From Gemmatimonadota bacterium (GTDB taxonomy: Bacteria > Gemmatimonadota > Gemmatimonadetes > Gemmatimonadales > Gemmatimonadaceae): DNA of 42,120 nt. Made by a program: the position numbers and the translations under genes. The stretch spans positions 1 through 42,120 of the forward strand of contig QHVA01000053.1 in the NCBI GenBank assembly GCA_003223425.1. The letters are read 5' to 3'. The notes beneath the pieces were generated by a model that worked only from the letters and a program-made list of their open reading frames with translations, ran no database searches and had not been told where the DNA came from. Shown here piece after piece: positions 34,969 through 42,120 of the stretch; the first letter of the stretch is position 1; every line of letters starts with the position of its first letter.

Positions 34969-36016
34969 CCGCGTGGATGGCAACCGGAGTCGGCGGATCG
35001 ACCAGCGTGTAGTCCTGCTTTCTGCGGGCGGGCGTGAAACCGGCGTCGCGGATCAATCGCTCCATCTCCGCGGTCGAGGTGCGATGGGTCGTGTTCGCGG
35101 CCGACACGACGTTTTCCTCGATCATGAGCGAGCCAAAATCGTTGCACCCGAATCGGAGCGCGATCTGGCCTATCTTCATTCCCATCGTCACCCAGCTCGA
35201 CTGAAGGTTCGGAACGTTATCGAGGACGATTCGTGCGAAGGCAACGGTGCGCAGGTACTCGTTAGCGCCGGTCTTCGGCTGGTGCGACATCGTCGGCGTG
35301 TTCTCCGGCTGGAGCGGCCAGCAGATGAAAGCAGTGAAGCCTCCAGTGCGCGCCTGAACCTCTTTCACGCGCTGAAGGTGCTCGAGCCGCTCGGCGAGCG
35401 TTTCGCCAATGCCGTACATCATCGTCACGGATGTCTTCATGCCCTCGCCGTGTGCAAGCTCCATGATCTCGAGCCAGCGATCGGCGCCGGCTTTCTTGGG
35501 GGCTACTATGTCGCGAACGCGTTGAACGAGTATCTCCCCTCCTCCGCCAGGAATCGAATCGAGTCCCGCTCCTCGCAGCTCGCGAATCACTTCGATCGCA
35601 TCCATCCGAAACAGCTTGGCGAAAAAGTCTATCTCGCTCGGGCTGAACCCATGGATGTGGATGGGATGGTTCCGCTTGATGTACTTCATCAAGTCCAGGT
35701 ACCACTCGAACGGAATGTACGGGTTGTGGCCGCCCTGGATCAGTATTTGGACGCCACCAAGCGCCTTGAGCTCGTCGATCTTGGCGCCGATTTGCTCGAA
35801 CGAAAGCGTGTAGCCTTCACCGTGCTTTGGTCGACGCGCAAATGCGCAAAACCCGCAGTCAGCGACGCAGACGTTGGTGTAATTGATGTTTCGATCGATG
35901 ATATAAGTGACTGTGTTTCCGGGATGCTTTTCCTGGCGGACGCGATCCGCCTCCATGCCAAGCTCGAGGAGCGGAGCATTCGTGTAAAAATCGAGCAGGT
36001 CGCGCGTCTCGCTCAT
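34958..36016 (-). CDS. mqnC: MqnC, cyclic dehypoxanthine futalosine synthase
   Basis: A 352-residue radical SAM enzyme. DRNINYTNVCVADCGFCAFAR carries a standard CX3CX2C cluster motif. ILIQGGHNPYIPFEWYLDL, HIHGFSPSEIDFF, LDSIPGGGGEILV and SSWVTMGMKIGQIAL are family-typical. It cyclises dehypoxanthine futalosine in the futalosine (MqnA-E) route to menaquinone. It is coupled by ATGA to mqnA upstream. mqnB (or MTAN) and mqnD are not in the window. Confidence 0.95.
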   Translation of the reverse strand: MSETRDLLDFYTNAPLLELGMEADRVRQEKHPGNTVTYIIDRNINYTNVCVADCGFCAFARRPKHGEGYTLSFEQIGAKIDELKALGGVQILIQGGHNPYIPFEWYLDLMKYIKRNHPIHIHGFSPSEIDFFAKLFRMDAIEVIRELRGAGLDSIPGGGGEILVQRVRDIVAPKKAGADRWLEIMELAHGEGMKTSVTMMYGIGETLAERLEHLQRVKEVQARTGGFTAFICWPLQPENTPTMSHQPKTGANEYLRTVAFARIVLDNVPNLQSSWVTMGMKIGQIALRFGCNDFGSLMIEENVVSAANTTHRTSTAEMERLIRDAGFTPARRKQDYTLVDPPTPVAIHADAA

Positions 36017-36843
36017 GCGGCGGGAAGAAAAGTCAGTGTACCGTTCGGGATCCGACCGCGCTCGACTAGCCGCCGGTAGAACTCGGTGAGTCCGGCAAGG
36101 TGCGGATACGATAATCCATAGTCCAGCCCTGAAAGGTATTCCGTGCAGATCTCTTTCTTCACTCCCGTAGCTTCATGCGCTTGCGCGGCTAATTCCTGCA
36201 GATGCGTGAGACCCCAGTTTCTGGAGGCAATAAGTCCGGCGTGCGCAACGAGTGCGGCTTTGACTTCGGTTGTGCGCTGCGCCACCCAAACGGCGAAGAC
36301 GAAGGGTTGTTCGGTCCATTCCTTCCACATCTGACCAAGGTCGTAGGCATACGGATAACGATCGCGATGGCGAGTTCCCAGCACGAGGGCTGCGTCGCCG
36401 ATGACGAGGCGCGCCTCCGCGTTGTGATCGTTGGACTCGACAATGTCAGTGACCTCGGCGTCACCAGCAACGAAGCGCGGTCTTGCGCGCCAGACATTCT
36501 CGAACAGCAGCTCCAAGAGCGCCACACTGGTCATGGAGCTTCTGCTCACGAGCACCCTTCGTGACGTCAGCTCACTGGCAGGATATCGCGAAAACAGCAT
36601 CACGCTTCGTACTGGCCCATCGCAGGAGATCGCCAAGTCGGGGAGCAGCAGGTACCGATCGGCATCACGCGCGTACTCGACCGCGGAGACGACGCTGATG
36701 TCCAGCTCGCCTGCAGCCATTCGGCGGTTGAGATCGGTCGGGACTCCGTCGACGAGCTCGGCCTCGAGCGTGACAACGCCGCGATCAATGGCGCCGTAAA
36801 CCGGATAACAATTGACGTATGGAATACGTCCAATCTTCATCAC
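36013..36843 (-). CDS. mqnA: MqnA, chorismate dehydratase
   Basis: A 276-residue protein of periplasmic-binding-protein fold without a signal peptide. KIGRIPYVNCYPVYGA opens the protein. LDISVVSAVEYARDADRYLLLPDLAISCDGPVRSVMLFS and VIGDAALVL are MqnA-typical. It dehydrates chorismate to 3-enolpyruvylbenzoate, entering the futalosine menaquinone route. The start is GTG 36843 or ATG 36840; both overlap the mqnE stop. It feeds MqnE encoded immediately upstream. Confidence 0.94.
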   Translation of the reverse strand: MMKIGRIPYVNCYPVYGAIDRGVVTLEAELVDGVPTDLNRRMAAGELDISVVSAVEYARDADRYLLLPDLAISCDGPVRSVMLFSRYPASELTSRRVLVSRSSMTSVALLELLFENVWRARPRFVAGDAEVTDIVESNDHNAEARLVIGDAALVLGTRHRDRYPYAYDLGQMWKEWTEQPFVFAVWVAQRTTEVKAALVAHAGLIASRNWGLTHLQELAAQAHEATGVKKEICTEYLSGLDYGLSYPHLAGLTEFYRRLVERGRIPNGTLTFLPAA

Positions 36844-38000
36844 GCTGCGACCGCCGGCGCCCGCTCAAATACACGGAGAATGTTGTAGAACGAGTCGCGC
36901 TCGGCGGGAATCTTTCCGGCTGACCGAATGAGCTCGAGAATCTCGTCCAGACTCAAGCCCTGCGCAGTGTGCGCGCCCGCTTCATGGTAGATCTTCTCGC
37001 GAACTACCGTTCCCTCGAGATCATTCACGCCGAACGCGAGTGACGTCTGCGACAGGAATGGAGTGACCATTATCCAGTGAGTCTTGATGTGGTCGAAGTT
37101 GTCGAGGAAGAGTCGCCCCACCGCTAGATTGCGCAGGTCGTCGAAGCCAGTCGTCGCGGTTCCCTGCCGGCCGAGCTCGATTCCCAGCGCATTGTTGTCA
37201 GGATGATAGGCGAGCGGAATGTACGCGAGAAATCCGTGCGACTCGTCCTGCAGATCGCGAAGCATCGACAGGTGCTCGATCCGATCCTGAATCGCTTCAA
37301 CATGCCCGTAAAGCATGGTGCAATTGGATCTGATGCCGAGTCGATGGGCGGTACGATGCACTTCGATCCAATCTTCGCCGGCGAGTTTCTTGTCGGCGAT
37401 TGTCATGCGGACGCCCTTGCCAAACACTTCCGCGCCGCCACCTGGCAATGTGTCGAGGCCCGCGTCACGAAGAGCAATCAACACATCCTCGATCGACATC
37501 TTGCTGATGCGCGCGATGTGAGCGATCTCGACGGCGGTGAGCGCCTTGATGTGAACGTGGGGGTATCGAGACTTCAGTCCACGAAACATCTCGCTGTAGT
37601 ATGCGAGCCCGGCCTTCATGTCGAGGCCACCAACGATATGAAACTCTTTAGTCAATCCGTTCGCTGCTGCTTCCGCTTCAGCAAATACCTCGTCCAGGCT
37701 GTAGTGATATGCTCCCTCTTCCTTCGGCAGTCGCGCAAAGGAGCAGAACACGCAGGTTTTTCGCAGATAGCAAACGTTGGTCGGATTTATGTGCTGGTTG
37801 GCAGCGAACGTGACGACGTCGCCGTGCTTGCGGCGATTCGCGTAGTCGGCAAGCAGCCCGAGCCCAAGAAGATCAGGAGTCGTGAAGAGAAGCTCGGCGT
37901 CGGCGTGAGAGAGGCGGGTGTGTGATACGACTTTCTCGGCAACGGGCCTGAGCCTTCGATCGGAGATTTTTCCGAGGTCGAGCGAGATCTCGGCGCTCAC
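36840..38000 (-). CDS. mqnE: MqnE, aminofutalosine synthase
   Basis: A radical SAM enzyme of about 386 residues from GTG 38000, four bases after the fabF stop with AAGG just ahead. The track start at 38093 lies inside fabF and adds a low-complexity leader. Family segments are ISDRRLRPVAEKV, LLFTTPDLLGLG, HINPTNVC, FHIVGGLDMKAGLAYY, HIKALTAVEI and LPGGGAEVF. It joins SAM and 3-enolpyruvylbenzoate to make aminofutalosine. Oddity: the cluster cysteines read CYLRKTCVFC, a CX5CX2C spacing where radical SAM enzymes usually have CX3CX2C, as in the neighbouring MqnC. The surrounding frame is clean. Confidence 0.92.
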   Translation of the reverse strand: MSAEISLDLGKISDRRLRPVAEKVVSHTRLSHADAELLFTTPDLLGLGLLADYANRRKHGDVVTFAANQHINPTNVCYLRKTCVFCSFARLPKEEGAYHYSLDEVFAEAEAAANGLTKEFHIVGGLDMKAGLAYYSEMFRGLKSRYPHVHIKALTAVEIAHIARISKMSIEDVLIALRDAGLDTLPGGGAEVFGKGVRMTIADKKLAGEDWIEVHRTAHRLGIRSNCTMLYGHVEAIQDRIEHLSMLRDLQDESHGFLAYIPLAYHPDNNALGIELGRQGTATTGFDDLRNLAVGRLFLDNFDHIKTHWIMVTPFLSQTSLAFGVNDLEGTVVREKIYHEAGAHTAQGLSLDEILELIRSAGKIPAERDSFYNILRVFERAPAVAA

Positions 38001-38004
38001 GGCC

Positions 38005-39252
38005 TTAGTACTCGAAGCGTTTGATGGCGAGGGTGGTGTTGTGGCCACCGAAGCCAAAGCTGTTGCTGAGGACAGCGTTGACTTCGCGCTCAACGCTGAC
38101 GTTGGGGGTGTAGTTGAGATCCAGGTCTGGGTCGGGATGATGATAGTTGATCGTTGGCGGAATCACGCCGTTGCCGACGACCATGGTGCTGATCACAGCT
38201 TCCACAGCACCTGCCGCTCCGAGCATGTGGCCCGTTGCAGACTTGGTCGAGCTGACGTTCACGCGCTTTGCCTGATCGCCGAAGACGGCCTGGATCGCCC
38301 GAGTCTCGTTGAGGTCGTTCGCGGGAGTAGAGGTCCCGTGCGCATTGATATACTGAATGTCCTTGGGCTCGAGGCCCGCGTCCTTCAACGCGCGCTTCAT
38401 CGCGCGTTGTGCGCCTTCGCCGTCGGGCGCCGGAGCCGTGAGATGATATGCGTCTCCGGTCGCGCCGTATCCAGCGATTTCAGAGTAGATATTGGCGCCG
38501 CGATTGAGGGCATGCTCGAGCTCCTCGAGGATCAGAATTCCCGCCCCTTCCCCCATCACGAAGCCATCCCGCGTCGCGTCGAAAGGGCGGGATGCTGATT
38601 CCGGACTGTCGTTTCGCTCGGACAGCGCCTTCATGTTGGCAAAGCCGCCGATAGCCATGGGAGTCACCGTAGCTTCAGCACCGCCGGTAATCATGATATC
38701 GGCGTCGCCGTACTGGATCGTCCTGTATGCATCACCTATTGCGTGAGCACTCGTGGCACAAGCCGATACGGTGGCGTAGTTTGGGCCTTTGGCGTTGAAC
38801 CGCATCGACACGATGCCAGCGGCGATGTCGGCAATGAACATTGGGATGAAGAAAGGAGAGATCTTCCCCACTCCGCGCTCGCGGTAGACGTCGTGTTGTT
38901 CTTCGAAGCTCTTGAGCCCGCCGATCCCGCTCCCGATGATCACGCCGATTCGGTCGGGGTCCATGCCATTGTTGCCGTTGGCTAGTCCCGCGTCCGTCAT
39001 CGCTTGGCGCGCAGCTGCGACGGCGTACTGTGTGTATTGATCCGCTCGTTTCGCTTCCTTGCGGTCCATGTAGTCGAGCGGATTGAAGCCTTTCACTTCG
39101 GCGGCAAACCGGACGGGAAAGTTCGAGGCATCGAACTTCGTGATTGGCGCCGTACCGGATTTCCCTTCGATCAGGGCCCGCCAGGTCGTCGCCACATCGT
39201 TCCCGACGGGGGTAATCGCCCCCATACCGGTGACAACGACTCGTCGCTTCAT
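38005..39252 (-). CDS. fabF: FabF, beta-ketoacyl-ACP synthase II
   Basis: A 415-residue thiolase-fold condensing enzyme. RRVVVTGMGAITPVGND is the usual N-terminus. The nucleophilic cysteine is in VSACATSAHAIGDA, the two histidines in NAHGTSTPANDLNE and KSATGHMLGAAGAVE, and NSFGFGGHNTTL ends the core. It elongates acyl-ACP with malonyl-ACP. Its ATG overlaps the acpP stop by one base. mqnE follows at once, linking fatty acid and quinone genes. Confidence 0.97.
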   Translation of the reverse strand: MKRRVVVTGMGAITPVGNDVATTWRALIEGKSGTAPITKFDASNFPVRFAAEVKGFNPLDYMDRKEAKRADQYTQYAVAAARQAMTDAGLANGNNGMDPDRIGVIIGSGIGGLKSFEEQHDVYRERGVGKISPFFIPMFIADIAAGIVSMRFNAKGPNYATVSACATSAHAIGDAYRTIQYGDADIMITGGAEATVTPMAIGGFANMKALSERNDSPESASRPFDATRDGFVMGEGAGILILEELEHALNRGANIYSEIAGYGATGDAYHLTAPAPDGEGAQRAMKRALKDAGLEPKDIQYINAHGTSTPANDLNETRAIQAVFGDQAKRVNVSSTKSATGHMLGAAGAVEAVISTMVVGNGVIPPTINYHHPDPDLDLNYTPNVSVEREVNAVLSNSFGFGGHNTTLAIKRFEY

Positions 39253-39491
39253 TACGCTCCGACCTTCTGGTTCAGATAGCCCAGTGCGTCACCAACGGTG
39301 CGCAGTTTCTCGGCATCCTCATCAGGAATGTCGATGTTGAACTCCTTCTCGAACTCCATCACGAGCTCGACGATGTCCAGGCTGTCGGCACCGAGATCCT
39401 CGATGAAGCTCGCCTCGTTCGTCAGCTTTTCGCGCTCCACACCGAGCTCTTTCTCGATGATGTCTTTGACCTTGTCGGAATTGTCGGCCAT
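39252..39491 (-). CDS. acpP: Acyl carrier protein
   Basis: A 79-residue acidic four-helix protein. [16 protein letters not shown] contains the DSL serine that receives 4'-phosphopantetheine, and [13 protein letters not shown] and TVGDALGYL follow as in standard ACPs. It carries growing acyl chains for all Fab enzymes in the cluster and for lipid A synthesis. A GAGG lies about a dozen bases before the ATG. The 66-base gap upstream holds a candidate promoter, which fits the high demand for ACP. Confidence 0.97.
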   Translation of the reverse strand: MADNSDKVKDIIEKELGVEREKLTNEASFIEDLGADSLDIVELVMEFEKEFNIDIPDEDAEKLRTVGDALGYLNQKVGA

Positions 39492-39527
39492 TTGATGGAT
39501 TGCCTCGCGTTTGTGGGGTGTCGTGGA

Positions 39528-39556
39528 AATATACCTAACCGAATATCTGATAAAAA
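39528..39556 (-). promoter_or_regulatory. Candidate internal promoter for acpP-fabF-mqn genes
   Basis: On the minus strand TTTTTA (39551-39556) is followed after 17 bases by TATATT (39528-39533), immediately after the fabG stop. The -10 context is AGGTATATT, sharing GGTATAWT with the uvrC and kdsB promoters. The predicted start would leave about 30 bases before the acpP ATG. The -35 is weak. Confidence 0.45.
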
Positions 39557-39557
39557 G

Positions 39558-40295
39558 TTACATCACCATTCCGCCATCCACGACGAACACCTGCCCCGTG
39601 ATGTACGAGGCAAGGTCCGAAGCGAGAAAAGCGACGATGGCAGCGACATCCTGTGCGCTTCCGAGACGTTCGAGTGCAATCTGTTTGCCTAGCGCCTCGC
39701 GAGCTTCCGGAGTCATGGAGGCGGTCATCTCCGTTTCGATGAATCCCGGCGCGACCGCATTCACGAGAATATTGCGCGAGCCGAGCTCCTTCGCGACCGA
39801 TTTGGTGAGAGCGATGAGTCCCGCTTTGCTGGCGGAATAGTTCGCCTGACCCTTGTTGCCGATCATGCCGACGATGCTGGCAATATTGATTATACGTCCT
39901 GAGCGTTTCTTCATCATCCCTCTCGAGACGGCGCGAATCGCGGCGAACGCGCCTCTCAGGTTGGCGTTCAGAACAGCATCCCAATCCTCGTCCTTCAATC
40001 GCATTACCAGGTTGTCGCGGGTAATGCCGGCGTTGTTGACGAGAATGTCGATGGACCCGAAGGCTTTCTCCACGTCATCGATGAGTTTCGCGACGGCCGC
40101 TGTGTCAGTAACATCGGCGGCGAACCCCTTGGCGTCTCGGCCGACAGCGGAGGCTGCTTCATCTGCGCGCTGTTGATCGCGCCCAACCACGGCTACGCGA
40201 GCACCAGATTCAGCGAATGCTTCAGCAATGGCGCGGCCTATACCGCGTGTGCTACCGGTTATGAGGGCGTTCTTTCCGCTCAGATCGATCTTCAC
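39558..40295 (-). CDS. fabG: FabG, 3-oxoacyl-ACP reductase
   Basis: A 245-residue short-chain dehydrogenase. ALITGSTRGIGRAIAEAF is the NADPH-binding loop, ILVNNAGITRDNLVMR is typical for FabG, and the catalytic Ser-Tyr-Lys set lies in NIASIVGMIGNKGQANYSASKAG. APGFIETEMTASM and a late YITGQVFVVDGGMVM complete the fold. The track ORF begins at 40466 inside fabD; GTG 40295 overlaps the fabD stop as GTGA and is the natural start. It reduces 3-ketoacyl-ACP in each elongation round. Confidence 0.97.
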   Translation of the reverse strand: MKIDLSGKNALITGSTRGIGRAIAEAFAESGARVAVVGRDQQRADEAASAVGRDAKGFAADVTDTAAVAKLIDDVEKAFGSIDILVNNAGITRDNLVMRLKDEDWDAVLNANLRGAFAAIRAVSRGMMKKRSGRIINIASIVGMIGNKGQANYSASKAGLIALTKSVAKELGSRNILVNAVAPGFIETEMTASMTPEAREALGKQIALERLGSAQDVAAIVAFLASDLASYITGQVFVVDGGMVM

Positions 40296-41233
40296 TGGGC
40301 AGCCATTTGCAGAAGCTTTTCGACTTCGGCGGCCGTTCCGCACGTGAAGGTGCGCGCGCCTTTGACCAGCCTTCCCATCAAACCGCTGAGGACATTTCCC
40401 GGGCCCATCTCGACGTAGAGAGCATCGGCGAATTTTTTGGCGATGTTCCGTATCTCGGCCGACCACCGGACAGGCGATGTAAGTTGGCGCAACAATAAAT
40501 CCTTCCCTTCGACGGCCGTAGTCGAGGGTAATGCAGTCACGTTCGAGTAAACGGGATAGACGGGATCAGTGAACGCAGAGGTGGCGATCGCGTCTGTAAG
40601 TCCCACTACGGCCGGCTCCATTAGTGGCGAATGAAACGCACCGCTGACGGGGAGCTTGATCGCTCGCTTGGCACCCGCATCCCTGGCGAGATCCATGGCG
40701 CGCTCGACGCCGGCGATCTCGCCTGAGATAACGACCTGCTCGTCGGTATTGAAGTTCGCGGGCACGACTAGCCCCGAATCCCTGGTGGCGCGCTCGCAGA
40801 TCTCCTCGATCGGTGTGCTGGTAGTGCCAAGGATTGCAGCCATGGTTCCCGGCCGCGAGGTGCCGGTCTCGAACATGAGCTCGCCGCGTCTTCTCACTAG
40901 CCGGGCAGCGCCGGGGAGACTCACCGCGTCAGCAGCGTGATAAGCGGTAAATTCTCCGAGAGAATGTCCGGCCGCAGCCCGGACGTGAGGACGGAGCGCG
41001 TCTCTTGTAAGGGCCCAGACAGCTGCGCCGTGAGCAAACAGCGCGGGCTGTGCATTACGGGTCAACGTGAGCTCGTCGGCCGGGCCTTCGAAGCACAGTC
41101 GACTGAGGTCTGCGCCAAGCGCGGCGTCAACTTCGCCAAAAACGCCGCGCGCGATTGGAAATGCGTCTGCCAGATCCTTTCCCATCCCCGGCTTCTGCGA
41201 GCCCTGGCCGGGAAAGAGTAGTACGATGTCCAC
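40292..41233 (-). CDS. fabD: FabD, malonyl-CoA:ACP transacylase
   Basis: A 313-residue acyltransferase. LLFPGQGSQKPGMGKDL opens the protein, AAGHSLGEFTAY contains the nucleophilic serine, RGELMF the conserved arginine and SGAFHSPLM the catalytic histidine. It loads malonyl groups onto ACP. The start is GTG 41233, three bases after the fabH stop. fabG follows with a GTGA overlap. Confidence 0.97.
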   Translation of the reverse strand: MDIVLLFPGQGSQKPGMGKDLADAFPIARGVFGEVDAALGADLSRLCFEGPADELTLTRNAQPALFAHGAAVWALTRDALRPHVRAAAGHSLGEFTAYHAADAVSLPGAARLVRRRGELMFETGTSRPGTMAAILGTTSTPIEEICERATRDSGLVVPANFNTDEQVVISGEIAGVERAMDLARDAGAKRAIKLPVSGAFHSPLMEPAVVGLTDAIATSAFTDPVYPVYSNVTALPSTTAVEGKDLLLRQLTSPVRWSAEIRNIAKKFADALYVEMGPGNVLSGLMGRLVKGARTFTCGTAAEVEKLLQMAAQ

Positions 41234-41236
41234 CGC

Positions 41237-42120
41237 CTAAAAGCGAATGACCATCGACGCCCAGGTGAATCCGGCGCCAAATGCGACCATCATCACCGTC
41301 GAGCCTTCCTTAACTCTGCCCGATTCGATCGCCTCGTCCAGTGCAATCGGAATCGACGCAGAAGAAGTGTTGCCGTATCGGTCGACGTTTACGTACACCT
41401 TGTCCATCGGTATTCCGGAATGTTTTGCTGTCGCTTCGATGATTCGAACGTTGGCCTGGTGCGGAATCAGTAGATCGATGTCCGAGCCAGTGAGCCGTGC
41501 TCCATCGAGCGCGCGGTCGGCGGCGTCGGACATTGATCGCACCGCATGCTTGAAGACCTCACGCCCCGCCATCTTCACGAGGTGGGAGCGCTTCTCGAGC
41601 ACCTCCGCCGACATAGGCACCGTTGCACCTCCTTCAGGGCGATAAAGGAGGTCCGCGAGCTTGCCATCGCTGCGCATGTACGCCGAAAGGATTCCCTTGC
41701 CGTGATGCCGGCTTCGTTTGAGAACCGCGGCACCGGCACCGTCGCCGAAAAGCACGCAGGTAGAACGGTCTTTCCAGTCGACGATCGCGCTCATTTTTTC
41801 CGACCCGATCACGAGTGCGGTCTCGGCCGTTCCCGACATTATCAATCCCTCGGCCGTGCTCATCGCGTAGAGCCAACCGGCGCAGGCGGCGCCGACATCG
41901 AATGCAGCTGCGCGAGTCGCGCCCAGCTCCGCCTGGATGTCAACTGCCGTGGAGGGTAGAAGTCGGTCAGGGGTCGCGGTGCTCAGCACAATCACGTCGA
42001 TCTCGCCGGGATGGACATTTGCGGCCGACATCGCGTGGCGTGACGCTTCAGCCGCCATCGAACACGTCGTCTCGCCGTTCTTGGCGAGGCGACGCTCGGA
42101 GATTCCGCTTCTCTCCATGA
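41237..42120 (-). CDS. fabH: FabH, beta-ketoacyl-ACP synthase III, N-terminus cut by window edge
   Basis: About 293 residues are visible; the frame runs off the right edge. The first visible residues, ERSGISERRLA, correspond to the family's RTGIxERR segment, normally some 30-40 residues in, so the ATG at 42118 is probably internal. The catalytic cysteine is in FDVGAACAGWLYA, the histidine in IPHQAN and the asparagine in YGNTSSASIP. FabH condenses acetyl-CoA (or branched acyl-CoA) with malonyl-ACP to start fatty acid synthesis. The promoter of this gene run, and any plsX, rpmF or similar neighbour, lies outside the window. Confidence 0.96.
   Translation of the reverse strand, partial: MERSGISERRLAKNGETTCSMAAEASRHAMSAANVHPGEIDVIVLSTATPDRLLPSTAVDIQAELGATRAAAFDVGAACAGWLYAMSTAEGLIMSGTAETALVIGSEKMSAIVDWKDRSTCVLFGDGAGAAVLKRSRHHGKGILSAYMRSDGKLADLLYRPEGGATVPMSAEVLEKRSHLVKMAGREVFKHAVRSMSDAADRALDGARLTGSDIDLLIPHQANVRIIEATAKHSGIPMDKVYVNVDRYGNTSSASIPIALDEAIESGRVKEGSTVMMVAFGAGFTWASMVIRF

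Noticed and set aside
34973-36079. 368-codon plus-strand ORF antisense to mqnC
   Set aside because: Mirror frame of a conserved radical SAM gene; composition is typical of an antisense shadow.

Overview
The window is a dense bacterial chromosome segment with moderately high GC by eye. It carries lipopolysaccharide genes (kdsA, kdsB, kdsD, lptA, lptB, lptC), a beta-barrel-like exported protein, futalosine-route menaquinone genes (mqnA, mqnC, mqnE), a bacillithiol gene (bshC) and a type II fatty acid synthesis cluster. This combination indicates a diderm, non-proteobacterial organism. Gene order and protein character fit Gemmatimonadota best, but that assignment is an inference from pattern recognition, not from a search. 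I see no insertion sequence, prophage, CRISPR array or rRNA gene. No gap between genes exceeds about 220 bases.

Left part, plus strand (1-14.9 kb). The end of rlmH, a methyltransferase, bshC and murJ are joined by 4-base overlaps. uvrC follows with its own extended -10 box placed so close to the ATG that the mRNA is probably leaderless. Next is a radical-SAM/PDZ (DUF512) gene broken by a frameshift and an apparent internal deletion. Then comes a tight run: der, plsY, gpsA, a MerR-type regulator, a GT2 glycosyltransferase, surE, pcm, an unrecognised acidic protein with repeated short motifs, and acyP. A tRNA-Arg(CCU) gene and a membrane-anchored TPR protein close this arm.

Middle, minus strand (31.1 down to 15.1 kb). 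Fourteen genes run without a real gap from one visible promoter: kdsB, pyrG, kdsA, kdsD, lptC, lptA, lptB, rpoN, GT2, GT4, a flippase-like membrane protein, a YfhO-type membrane protein, a polyprenol-phosphate-sugar-synthase-like GT2, and dapF. The first half makes CMP-Kdo and the LPS transport machine. rpoN (sigma-54) sits in the middle. The second half looks like a lipid-linked glycan assembly module with no obvious named product. LptB carries about 150 extra N-terminal residues.

Right part, minus strand (42.1 down to 31.1 kb). fabH (cut by the window edge), fabD, fabG, acpP, fabF, mqnE, mqnA, mqnC, ispF, a dedA-family gene, xerD, trpG/pabA and a predicted outer-membrane protein form a second continuous run. 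This couples fatty acid, menaquinone and isoprenoid synthesis. acpP has a plausible internal promoter.

Throughout, stop and start codons overlap (ATGA, GTGA, TTGA, TGATG, TAATG), so translational coupling is the rule, and many starts are GTG or TTG. The items most worth a second look are the short-motif repeat protein (12900-13652), the LptB fusion, the glycan module behind rpoN, the disrupted DUF512 gene, the leaderless uvrC promoter and the CX5CX2C cluster motif in MqnE.
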